Assembly (NCBI GenBank): GCA_035444285.1
Contig: DAOMOK010000011.1
Location: forward strand, 62,001-126,000
DNA: 64,000 nucleotides
From: CAADGU01 sp035444285
GTDB lineage: Bacteria > Chloroflexota > Anaerolineae > Promineifilales > Promineifilaceae
Reading direction: 5' to 3'
The notes under the pieces were generated by a model. It was not told the DNA's origin. It worked only from the letters and a program-made list of their open reading frames with translations, and ran no database searches. The position numbers and the translations under genes are program-made. Shown here piece after piece: positions 35,178 through 42,854 of this stretch (within the stretch, counting starts at the first letter, position 1; each line of letters opens with the position of its first letter).

Positions 35178-38100
35178 ATGGGTCAAAGACGTTTGTTAGC
35201 CGTGGTGAACCGGCCTGTCCATCTCGTGGACCGCAAAAAGGAGATGGAGACAATCAGCCAGGCCATCTTTGATGAGGGAGATGGCTGCCGCCTGGTGTTG
35301 GTGGAAGGGGCGGGTGGACTGGGTAAAACCCGCGTGGTAGAGGAAGTGCTGCGTCGCCTGGGGCATCCCGAAACAAGAAACTTGTACAGTGCGCCGCGCC
35401 TAGAAAACGACTGGTCACAACGCAGCCCTCAGGTGTTGATCTCCGACCCAATTGATTTCACCGATATCCGTTTACACACTCGTGAATATCTGTTGGAAAA
35501 ATTGGCGGACCCGTTAAATTGGAACGGCCGTATTCGTTTCACCGGCTACTCCCAGGCCCATGCCCGTTACCAACGGCTGGCCGACTTTGGCGTCGCCTTC
35601 ACCATGTTACAGCCCGCCGCCATCGAAGCGGAAAACGCCTTTTGGCAAGATTACCGGCAGGCCGCCCAAAAACAGCGGCTGGTTATCCCCATGGATACCA
35701 CCGAGCAGTTAGCTATTATCAGTTCCAAATGGCTGCTGGATCGGGGATTGATTAGCCCCGAAGATACTGCCTTTAACACCCAACAATGGCTGCTCGATCA
35801 GATCAGGGCCGGTAGTTTTGCCAATACCACCCTCATCATTGCCGGACGGCAGGAAGAAGGCGCACTTTTTTTTGATTTGCTTAAACAGACTGCACATCAA
35901 GCTCAGGACAAATGTGAACTGATCACCGTCAATCTGCAACCCTTTAAGCTGGCCGACACCAAAGCGTATTTTGACACCATTTACGATGACTGGCATGAGG
36001 CGCTGGCGCATGAGGCGGATCAGGAAACGGCCGTACACATCCGCAAAGTTCTGGAATTGCTACGCGCCGACGCCGAACGGTTAGAAGTGTTATGGTTGTT
36101 TACCGGCGGCCAACCCATTCGCCTGGCCCTCTACCTGGACGTACTTGTTGAAGGTCGCACCATTCCCGAACCGCTCCTCTCCTCTTTGCCGGCCGCGCGC
36201 CGCGCCGCGGCCAACCCGGAAACCTTAACCGCCATTCAAAAAGAGATTGAAGCCGAGTTTGTGCAACTGTTGTTTAGCGCCGAGCCAGATTTACGGGCGC
36301 GGGTGCTTCGTTCGCTGGCCCGCGCCACACGCGGTCTGAACGCAGCCCAACTTCACTTCATCCTGGATAGCGAACCACAGCAAAAAGTGAAAGAGTGGCA
36401 GCCCAACGCCCGCCGCCTGGGGGAAATAGAGAAAGAACTTCAGGACATCAGTCGCTTGTCCATTGTCAAAAGCAAACCCGGCGAACGAATCGGCTTACAG
36501 GATGAAATGTACCGCATTTATGCTGAATGCATGTCGGCCAATGAGGCCGACCGGCAGAAAGAGATGATTTCGCGGCAGGCCGCTTATCGCCAGATGCGAG
36601 CCTGGGCGGACCATCAACGACAGCAGCTAGATGAGGAGGACGAAGCATATGTGCGGGATGATTTGAAGCGGATTCATGTAGAACGGCCGTCTAACATCCT
36701 CAGCACCCGTATGCCCACCGCCTCCGCCATTGAAGAACGCCGCCGTAACCAGGCGTCCGCTGCCCTGTTGGAAGCCGAACTGGAATACCTGCACTACACC
36801 CTGCTGTTAGACCCCAATGTCCACTTTAATGACATCTATTACAACATGGCCAATGAGCGCCTTTCCACCTATCAAGAAGCAGAGGTTGCCATGTTCCAGG
36901 CTGAGATGTGGCGTATTTTGCATGATAACAATACGTTTCGGTTCCTTGATCTGCCAGAACGGCCACGTTACGGGGGAGGCCCTGAATCTTTGCCCGTTAT
37001 CCTGCGTCGCGCCGCTCAAACCGACGATGCTGCCAAATGGATCATGCGCTTTGGGTTGCGTAAAGAGTATGATCGGGCCATCGCCCTGGCTAATGCTATT
37101 GACAGCGCGGTCACGCAATTAACGGATACACATGAATACCACAGTTGGAATCACACCCTGGCGCGGGCTGAACGAACCTGCTGGCGTGAATACGCCCGCC
37201 AGCTAAGAGCGGAAGATATTCAACACTCCATTATCACATTGGAGCAAACAGCTAAAGAGCTAGAGGCGCTGGTGCAGGCAGACATACATACGGCCGTGTT
37301 CCCGGAAAGAAACGAGTATGGCTTTCGCGGTCATCCGGCCGAAAAGCGAGTTGTTCTTGTCCTGTCGCTCGTTTATTATAATTTAGGTTATGTGCGGACA
37401 ACGTTAGGCGAGTTTGCCGAGGGTATACAATCATATGCCAATAGCCTCAAATACACACGCCAATTACATGCTAAACAATCTAAGGCTCATGAAGCCAATA
37501 CACGAAACAATTTAGCCCGTGCGCTGGCCGAAATGGGCAAAAAGCGGGCGCTGCGGGTGTGTGAAGATGCGTTGGAACTACGGATTCAGGTGGGCGAATG
37601 GCTGCCCATTGCGCTTTCTTATAACACGATGGGCCTGATCATGAATGATCTGTACCGGCCATATGAAGCAACCCAATACTGTGCCCGCGCTCTGGCTATT
37701 GCCAGCAAAGTAGGTGATGAACGTATCATTGGTCTGGTGCTGGTGCAGTTAGGCGAGGCATTACGCCGCTTAGTGCTGTTCAAAATTCCGCCGCAGGATT
37801 CGCCTGACGAAATTTACCGCGAGGCTGAGAGAGCTTTGGAACAGGCACGCGATATTTTCACCAGTCTTCAAGAGAATGTGCGTTTGATTGAAGCCAACCT
37901 GGAAACTGGCTGCCTGTACCGCAACTGGATGTTGATTACCGATCGGGCACAGTTGCCGCGCATTTGGGGACGGCGCTACGGTGATGCGGTAGATTATTTG
38001 TTGCAGGCAATTCAAATGGCGCATGAACGCCAGTTGGTGCGGTTGGAACTGGATGCGCGGGCCAACCTGGCCTGGACACATTTTTATGCGCAGGAGTGGA

Positions 38101-38624
38101 CGGCCGTAACCGAAGCCCTGCAAGCAGCGCAGCAGCTAGTGCCCACCGAAGCCCTGCTGAAACCGGGCCAACCCCCACCCCGGCGTGATGCGGTTCCCTC
38201 GCACTTCTACAAACAACTAGGCAAATTGTATGGTTTACATGGACAGATGGCGCTCAAGCAGTTTGAGGCCATTGTGGAAAAAGAAAAGTCGCGTTTGTAC
38301 ACGGCCGTAGACCGCGCCGCTTTCCTCAAACAAAAAGAAGAATTCCTGGCTAAAGCGGCCGATGCTTACGTGCAGGCATTAGGCTATGCTGAACTATTCA
38401 TTCCTCGTTCTGATTCTCTGGTCATCATGTATGACGTGTTGTACGATTATCTCAAACGCATGAACCGGCAAGAGTTGCAGCTTTTTTACCGGGTTGAACG
38501 AGAAGCCAGCCAGAAATACAATGTGCGACAGATCGAGCTGGAAAATTTTGGCAATCTCGAAGGATTCTTGCGCGATAATTTTGGCGATTATTACGAGCAA
38601 GACACGGCCGTCCCCTCCCCATAA
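35178..38624 (+). CDS. Large STAND NTPase with TPR-like C-terminal half (block gene 4)
   Basis: A protein of about 1148 residues. The N-terminal NTPase has Walker A LVEGAGGLGKTRVVEEVL and a hydrophobic strand ending in acid (QRLVIPMDTTEQL), followed by LIIAGRQEEG. A winged-helix-like region comes next (LRSLARATRGLNAAQLHFIL), then a helical part. The C-terminal half is a superhelix of TPR-like units (SLVYYNLGYVRTTLGEFAEG, ALSYNTMGLIMNDLYRPYEA, ARANLAWTHFYAQEW). An in-frame ATG at 35148 would overlap gene 3, but TAAGGAGGG at 35165-35173 sits correctly before ATG 35178. The layout matches inducible STAND sensors in which the TPR half detects a ligand. It ends 22 bp before the radical SAM gene. 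Confidence 0.85.
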   Translation: MGQRRLLAVVNRPVHLVDRKKEMETISQAIFDEGDGCRLVLVEGAGGLGKTRVVEEVLRRLGHPETRNLYSAPRLENDWSQRSPQVLISDPIDFTDIRLHTREYLLEKLADPLNWNGRIRFTGYSQAHARYQRLADFGVAFTMLQPAAIEAENAFWQDYRQAAQKQRLVIPMDTTEQLAIISSKWLLDRGLISPEDTAFNTQQWLLDQIRAGSFANTTLIIAGRQEEGALFFDLLKQTAHQAQDKCELITVNLQPFKLADTKAYFDTIYDDWHEALAHEADQETAVHIRKVLELLRADAERLEVLWLFTGGQPIRLALYLDVLVEGRTIPEPLLSSLPAARRAAANPETLTAIQKEIEAEFVQLLFSAEPDLRARVLRSLARATRGLNAAQLHFILDSEPQQKVKEWQPNARRLGEIEKELQDISRLSIVKSKPGERIGLQDEMYRIYAECMSANEADRQKEMISRQAAYRQMRAWADHQRQQLDEEDEAYVRDDLKRIHVERPSNILSTRMPTASAIEERRRNQASAALLEAELEYLHYTLLLDPNVHFNDIYYNMANERLSTYQEAEVAMFQAEMWRILHDNNTFRFLDLPERPRYGGGPESLPVILRRAAQTDDAAKWIMRFGLRKEYDRAIALANAIDSAVTQLTDTHEYHSWNHTLARAERTCWREYARQLRAEDIQHSIITLEQTAKELEALVQADIHTAVFPERNEYGFRGHPAEKRVVLVLSLVYYNLGYVRTTLGEFAEGIQSYANSLKYTRQLHAKQSKAHEANTRNNLARALAEMGKKRALRVCEDALELRIQVGEWLPIALSYNTMGLIMNDLYRPYEATQYCARALAIASKVGDERIIGLVLVQLGEALRRLVLFKIPPQDSPDEIYREAERALEQARDIFTSLQENVRLIEANLETGCLYRNWMLITDRAQLPRIWGRRYGDAVDYLLQAIQMAHERQLVRLELDARANLAWTHFYAQEWTAVTEALQAAQQLVPTEALLKPGQPPPRRDAVPSHFYKQLGKLYGLHGQMALKQFEAIVEKEKSRLYTAVDRAAFLKQKEEFLAKAADAYVQALGYAELFIPRSDSLVIMYDVLYDYLKRMNRQELQLFYRVEREASQKYNVRQIELENFGNLEGFLRDNFGDYYEQDTAVPSP

Positions 38625-38646
38625 CCCCTCCCTCATAGGCAACCAC

Positions 38647-40131
38647 ATGTCTCCCCAAATCCCTCTTTTGCTCACCCAATCCCAACTTGAACAAGACGAT
38701 GACTGTGCCTGCCCGGACAAGGCGTTTGTGCTGGCCTTTGACTACGCGGCTGCCGAAGTGGACACCGACTGCGCCTGCCCAGATAAAGGATGGGGACTCA
38801 CGGCCGTATCCCCTCACACGGCCGTCCCCCCTCTCTTTACCACTGCCTCCCACACCCACAGCCAAGACCTGACGCCGGAACACACCCTGGTCTACAGCCC
38901 CCATGCCCCTGGCGGTCCCAGTGCGCTGAACCAGGCTGCGCATGAGCGCTGGCAGGCGTTTCGCCAGCCACGGCCGTTGCAGCAAGAGATAGATTATCAA
39001 CTGGCGGCGCAGGCGTTGCTGCAACCGGCAAACGCCGGTTTCCGAGCGCAGTATCAGACGCCGGAAACGCTGACCGCCTGGTTGCACATCACCAATGCCT
39101 GCAATCTAGACTGCCCCTACTGCTACGTTCGCAAATCGTCGGCGCGCATGGACGAAGCCACTGGGCTGAAGGCGCTGGCGCACATTTTTGACACCGCCCA
39201 ACGGCACGGCTTCCGCCGCGTCAAACTCAAATATGCCGGCGGTGAAGCCACGCTGCATTTCAAACTGGTGCGCCGGTTGCATGAGGAAGCCGTACAACTA
39301 GCCGCCTCCCACAGCCTGGCCCTGCGTGAAGTGGTGCTGAGCAATGGCGTTCACCTGCGCCCAGATGATGCTGACTGGCTGGCGGTATCGGGTATTAAGT
39401 TGATGGTGTCGCTGGATGGGGTGGGGGAGGTGCATGACCGGCAACGGCCGTACCGCAACGGCGCCCCTTCCTTCCACCACCTGGAACACACGGTAGACCA
39501 CATTCTCCTGCCGCGCAGCATCAAACCGGACGTCACCATCACCATCACCCGCCTCAATGCAGACGGGGCAGCCGACGCCGTGGGCTGGGCGCTGGCCCGC
39601 GACCTGCCCGTCAGCCTGAACTTCTACCGCCAGAGTATCCTCAGCGCCAGCCGCCAGGAGCTGGAACTGGAAGAGCAGGCCATCATTGATGGCATGTTGG
39701 CGGCGTATGCGGAGTTTGAGGCCAATTTACCGGCACGGCCGTTCCTCAACGGTCTGCTGGATCGGGTACAGGCTGAAGCCCATGCCCACACCTGCGGCGT
39801 ACAACATAGTTACCTGGTCATCACCCACGAAGGGCGTATTGCACAGTGCCAGATGCACCTGGAACAGCCGTCTCCCGCGGCCCTTACCGGCGACTTGCTG
39901 CCGCTGGTGGTTGCTGGCCCCATTCAAAATCTATCGGTTGACGAAAAAGAAGGCTGCCGAAATTGTGAGTTCCGCTATCGCTGCACCGGCGGCTGCCCTC
40001 TGGAAACATTCCGCGCCACCGGTCGCTGGGATGTGCAAAGCCCGCATTGTCACATCTACAAAACCCTCTTCCCCCACGCCCTCCGCCTGGAAGGGCTGCG
40101 CTTGCTTAAGGTTAACGGGCAGCTCAATTAA
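38647..40131 (+). CDS. Radical SAM/SPASM protein with duplicated DCACPDK motif (block gene 5)
   Basis: A protein of about 494 residues. Two near-identical DCACPDK motifs occur at residues 19-25 and 41-47. Residues about 78-130 (HTLVYSPHAPGGPSALNQAA) resemble a PqqD-like peptide-recognition domain. The radical SAM core has CNLDCPYCY (C152, C156, C159), KYAGGEATLHF and KLMVSLDG. A SPASM region (CRNCEFRYRCTGGCP, with further cysteines) binds auxiliary clusters. Such enzymes crosslink or modify ribosomally made peptides. No separate precursor gene is seen, so the N-terminal cysteine motifs could be a fused substrate or extra metal ligands. A frame from 38494 exists but overlaps gene 4. The closest known parallel is the actinobacterial FxsB/FxsT pairing. 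Confidence 0.85.
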   Translation: MSPQIPLLLTQSQLEQDDDCACPDKAFVLAFDYAAAEVDTDCACPDKGWGLTAVSPHTAVPPLFTTASHTHSQDLTPEHTLVYSPHAPGGPSALNQAAHERWQAFRQPRPLQQEIDYQLAAQALLQPANAGFRAQYQTPETLTAWLHITNACNLDCPYCYVRKSSARMDEATGLKALAHIFDTAQRHGFRRVKLKYAGGEATLHFKLVRRLHEEAVQLAASHSLALREVVLSNGVHLRPDDADWLAVSGIKLMVSLDGVGEVHDRQRPYRNGAPSFHHLEHTVDHILLPRSIKPDVTITITRLNADGAADAVGWALARDLPVSLNFYRQSILSASRQELELEEQAIIDGMLAAYAEFEANLPARPFLNGLLDRVQAEAHAHTCGVQHSYLVITHEGRIAQCQMHLEQPSPAALTGDLLPLVVAGPIQNLSVDEKEGCRNCEFRYRCTGGCPLETFRATGRWDVQSPHCHIYKTLFPHALRLEGLRLLKVNGQLN

Positions 40132-40160
40132 GGGTTTGAAGCCAGTCTTTTAGCGGTTCA

Positions 40161-41105
40161 TCATGCCGCTCGCTTAAAATGGGCTATTGTCTGCGCCACG
40201 CCATCCGCCAGGGGCGTGTCCGGGATGTCACCAAGCCAGGTGCGTAGGGCAGCGTCATCCTGCCCATCGGGGAAGGGCAGCGGCGTTTCTTCGTAGGTGA
40301 TGCGCCCTTTGGCGGCGGGCACGGCCGTTTCAATAGCCGCCACCACCTCGCGCATATGAGCCACCGCCCCCTTGATGTTGAAAACGTCCGCCCCCTGAAA
40401 TGGCGTCCGCGCCGCCTGAATGAAAAGTCTGGCAATATCATCGGCATATTGAAAGCCGTTAGTGCCGCCGAAGCTGATGTGGTACGCTTCTCCCTGGGCC
40501 GCCGCCAGCATGGCCTGGGTGGGGGTGGAAGTCATGCCCTGGTCACGACCAGGGCCGTAAACGGTATACGGCCGTAAGCCCACACTCGCCAACCCCGCAT
40601 CCTGCCAGTAAATGCGGGCCGTGCCCTCATTGGCCTGTTTGTAGACGCCGTACAAAGTCTGCGGGTGCAGCGGTGCGTCGTGGGGCAGCAGGCGGGTGGG
40701 GTAGAGTTCTTTACGGCCGTACACCGCCACACTGCTGGCATAGACCACCTTCTCCAGGCCAACCTGTTTGGCCGCTTCAAAGATATTCACCGTGCCCGTC
40801 ACATTCACCGCCGCCCCCAATGGTGGGTTGGCGCGGCAAAAGGGCACTTGCAGCGCCGCCAGATGGATGAGATGGGTGGGGTGAGATTGGGTTACGGCCG
40901 TAGCCACCATCGCCATGTCCGTAATATCCCCCTGCACAAAGGTAATCTGCGCAATTTCAGCCGGGGTCATAATCAGTTCCAGCCGGTGGCGGTCATCGCT
41001 CAGGTCAAACGCCGTCAGCCGCGCCCCCGCCTGCACCAGATTCCGCGCCACCCACGCCCCAATACAGCCCATAACGCCGGTGATGAAGAAGTGTTCGTTT
41101 GTCAT
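40161..41105 (-). CDS. NAD-dependent epimerase/dehydratase (extended SDR)
   Basis: A 314-residue extended short-chain dehydrogenase. The NAD-binding motif is TGVMGCIGAWVARNL, where the third glycine position of the usual GxxGxxG is kept. The catalytic serine-rich strand is VVYASSVAVYG and the active tyrosine lies in TLYGVYKQANEG (YxxxK). These enzymes act on nucleotide sugars or related compounds; the substrate is unknown. A longer frame to 41159 adds repeat-encoded residues, so MTNEHFF at 41105 is the likely start. It is convergent with the radical SAM gene and probably separate from that block. Confidence 0.88.
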   Translation of the reverse strand: MTNEHFFITGVMGCIGAWVARNLVQAGARLTAFDLSDDRHRLELIMTPAEIAQITFVQGDITDMAMVATAVTQSHPTHLIHLAALQVPFCRANPPLGAAVNVTGTVNIFEAAKQVGLEKVVYASSVAVYGRKELYPTRLLPHDAPLHPQTLYGVYKQANEGTARIYWQDAGLASVGLRPYTVYGPGRDQGMTSTPTQAMLAAAQGEAYHISFGGTNGFQYADDIARLFIQAARTPFQGADVFNIKGAVAHMREVVAAIETAVPAAKGRITYEETPLPFPDGQDDAALRTWLGDIPDTPLADGVAQTIAHFKRAA

Positions 41106-41114
41106 GTGGCCTCT

Positions 41115-41193
41115 TAAAAAAGTAAGCAGTAAGCGGTGAGCAGTAAGCAGTAGAAACACCTTAACTGCTCACTGCTTACTGCACACTGCTCAC
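41115..41193. repeat. Inverted short-word array, family D (AAGCAGT/ACTGCTC)
   Basis: AAGCAGTAAGCGGTGAGCAGT on one side and ACTGCTCACTGCTTACTGC on the other form a hairpin-capable array. It lies between the epimerase and the GcvT-like gene and supplies the TGA stop codon of the latter. Confidence 0.85.
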
Positions 41194-42380
41194 TTTCTCT
41201 TCCGTTCCGGGTCAAAAAACGGCGTCTTCACCACCGTCGCCTTTGCCCGCTGACGATGATATTCGATGGTGAATTCCATTTCCAGAGCGTTGCCGATATG
41301 TCCGTAGGGCGCGTAGACCGTGCCAATGCCAATATACTCTTTCAAAATGGGGGAAAAAGTGTGGCTGGTGATTTGCCCCACCTGTTTGCCGTTTTTGTAC
41401 AGCGGCACGGCCGTGCGCGAGGCGCGTCCGGCTACTTTGGGCGGTAAATCTTTGGCCCCAAACAGCCGCTCCAAATCCAGCCAATCCGCCTGCACGCCTA
41501 CAAACGTCCACTGCGAACCGGCAGCCTTTTCCTTCAGCAGCGCCCGTTTACCGATGAAGTCAGCCCCATCCAGGGCCACCGCCCAGCCCAGCCCCAGTTC
41601 AAACGGCGACGATAGCTGGTCGGGTATGACCGCTTTGAGTGCGGACTTGTAATCAATATCGGCCAGTAGCAGCCCGGCTTCAATGCGGGCTACATCCAGC
41701 GCCAGCATCCCGGCGGGCAGCAGGCCGTATTGCTGCCCTACGTCCATGAGCCTATCCCACACGGCCGTAGCGTCCCCTGGATTGAGCCACAATTCGTACC
41801 CCAAATCGCCGGTATAGCCGGTGCGGGTAATGGTGACAGGACGGCCGTCAATCTGCCCTTGCCCCAAGCGAAAAAAGCGCAACTTGCCCACATCAAAACC
41901 CGTCACCACCTGCTGCAAAATGGCCCGGCTGAGCGGCCCTTGCAGCGCCAGCGCCGCCAGGTCATCGCTCACATTCACCACCTGCGCGTTCAGGCCATAA
42001 CCCACGTCTTGAAACCAACGCAAACTGGGGTCGGCGGCCGTAATGCGAAAATGGTTGTCATCCAGCCGGGCTACCGTGCCATCGTCAATCACCTGCCCGT
42101 CTTCATCACACCAGGGCGTGTACATCACCTGGCCCACGGCACATTTAGCGATGTTGCGCGTCATTACCCGGTCCACCAGGCGCAGTGCATCTGGGCCGGT
42201 GACTTCATATTTGAATAGGGGCGAGACATCAATCAGCCCGGCGCTGTTACGAATGGCGTAATACTCGCGTTCGTGGCTCGGTTCATACAAACTGGCGGCC
42301 AAAAAACCAGACCAGTCACGCCAGTCAAAACTCTCCACCAGCGGCGCTGTCCGCGCATGAAAAGGGGTAGGAATTGGCAT
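41190..42380 (-). CDS. GcvT-like aminomethyltransferase/demethylase
   Basis: A 396-residue folate-dependent protein of the glycine-cleavage T family. Visible are the N-terminal GcvT core (YYAIRNSAGLIDVSPLFKYE, RNIAKCAVGQVMYTPWCDEDG) and the C-terminal barrel (VGQITSHTFSPILKEYIGIG). True GcvT acts with GcvP and GcvH, which are absent here. The neighbour upstream is an MttB-family methyltransferase, which suggests a role in demethylating glycine betaine derivatives or similar methylamines rather than in the glycine cleavage system. The last residues (PERKRK) border a repeat array that provides the stop. Confidence 0.82.
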   Translation of the reverse strand: MPIPTPFHARTAPLVESFDWRDWSGFLAASLYEPSHEREYYAIRNSAGLIDVSPLFKYEVTGPDALRLVDRVMTRNIAKCAVGQVMYTPWCDEDGQVIDDGTVARLDDNHFRITAADPSLRWFQDVGYGLNAQVVNVSDDLAALALQGPLSRAILQQVVTGFDVGKLRFFRLGQGQIDGRPVTITRTGYTGDLGYELWLNPGDATAVWDRLMDVGQQYGLLPAGMLALDVARIEAGLLLADIDYKSALKAVIPDQLSSPFELGLGWAVALDGADFIGKRALLKEKAAGSQWTFVGVQADWLDLERLFGAKDLPPKVAGRASRTAVPLYKNGKQVGQITSHTFSPILKEYIGIGTVYAPYGHIGNALEMEFTIEYHRQRAKATVVKTPFFDPERKRK

Positions 42381-42456
42381 ATATCTCTCCGGTTGGGCAG
42401 GTTTTCCAGACCATGCCCGGCATGGCCCGGTCTGAAAACCAGCCAGAGCTGCAAGG

Positions 42457-42552
42457 TTACGTGTTTAGCCATTGAGCTAGATTTGACCTGATACGGGCTA
42501 ATCGGCTGGCATCAACTTCGCCAATTGCACCCAGTAACATGCTAACGTCCAT
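42457..42552 (-). pseudogene. Candidate toxin remnant (31 codons)
   Basis: A 31-codon frame starts with ATG overlapping the stop codon of the antitoxin-like gene (TAATG) and ends after SRLARIRSNLAQWLNT. Overlapping starts are typical for toxin genes following DUF2281 antitoxins, and the peptide resembles the tail of a MazF/PemK-like toxin, so the middle of the toxin may have been deleted. This is a weak, pattern-based suggestion. Confidence 0.3.
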
Positions 42553-42791
42553 TAAAATGATTCCTTCAAGTCTGCTATCGTATACTCAGGGATATCTTCA
42601 TCTTCCATGCCGCGCAAGGCCATTCTTAAAGAGAGTTTCGACCAGTCACGGTTTTCAATTGCCTATGTCTCCTCTAATGTCTCAGATTCAAGCCTGGATA
42701 GTAAGAACTCAACAAAGTCAAGCACTTCAACCTGTAAGGGTTCAGGAAGTGCCAATACCTGTCGGTGAATTTTGTTGGCGACCGCTTCCAT
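42552..42791 (-). pseudogene. DUF2281-like antitoxin gene with internal amber stop
   Basis: A 79-codon frame beginning MEAVANKIHRQVLALPEPLQ, with VEVLDFVEFLLSRLE, which fits DUF2281-type antitoxins. It reaches an in-frame TAG at codon 43 and then continues with a good second half (DWSKLSLRMALRGMEDED) to TAA at 42552. The conserved second half shows that the stop is recent, or that only the first 42 residues are made. It is placed between two demethylation-type enzymes, probably as an old insertion. Confidence 0.65.
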
Positions 42792-42854
42792 ATTTTGCTC
42801 TCCTTACCTGATTTTACACATAGTAATCATCTTCTTCACCAATGGCAACTCTTG

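Noticed and set aside
42660..42670. In-frame amber next to an MttB homologue as a sign of pyrrolysine coding
   Set aside because: The MttB frame itself has no amber codon, and the amber lies in a DUF2281-type antitoxin, where pyrrolysine is not expected.
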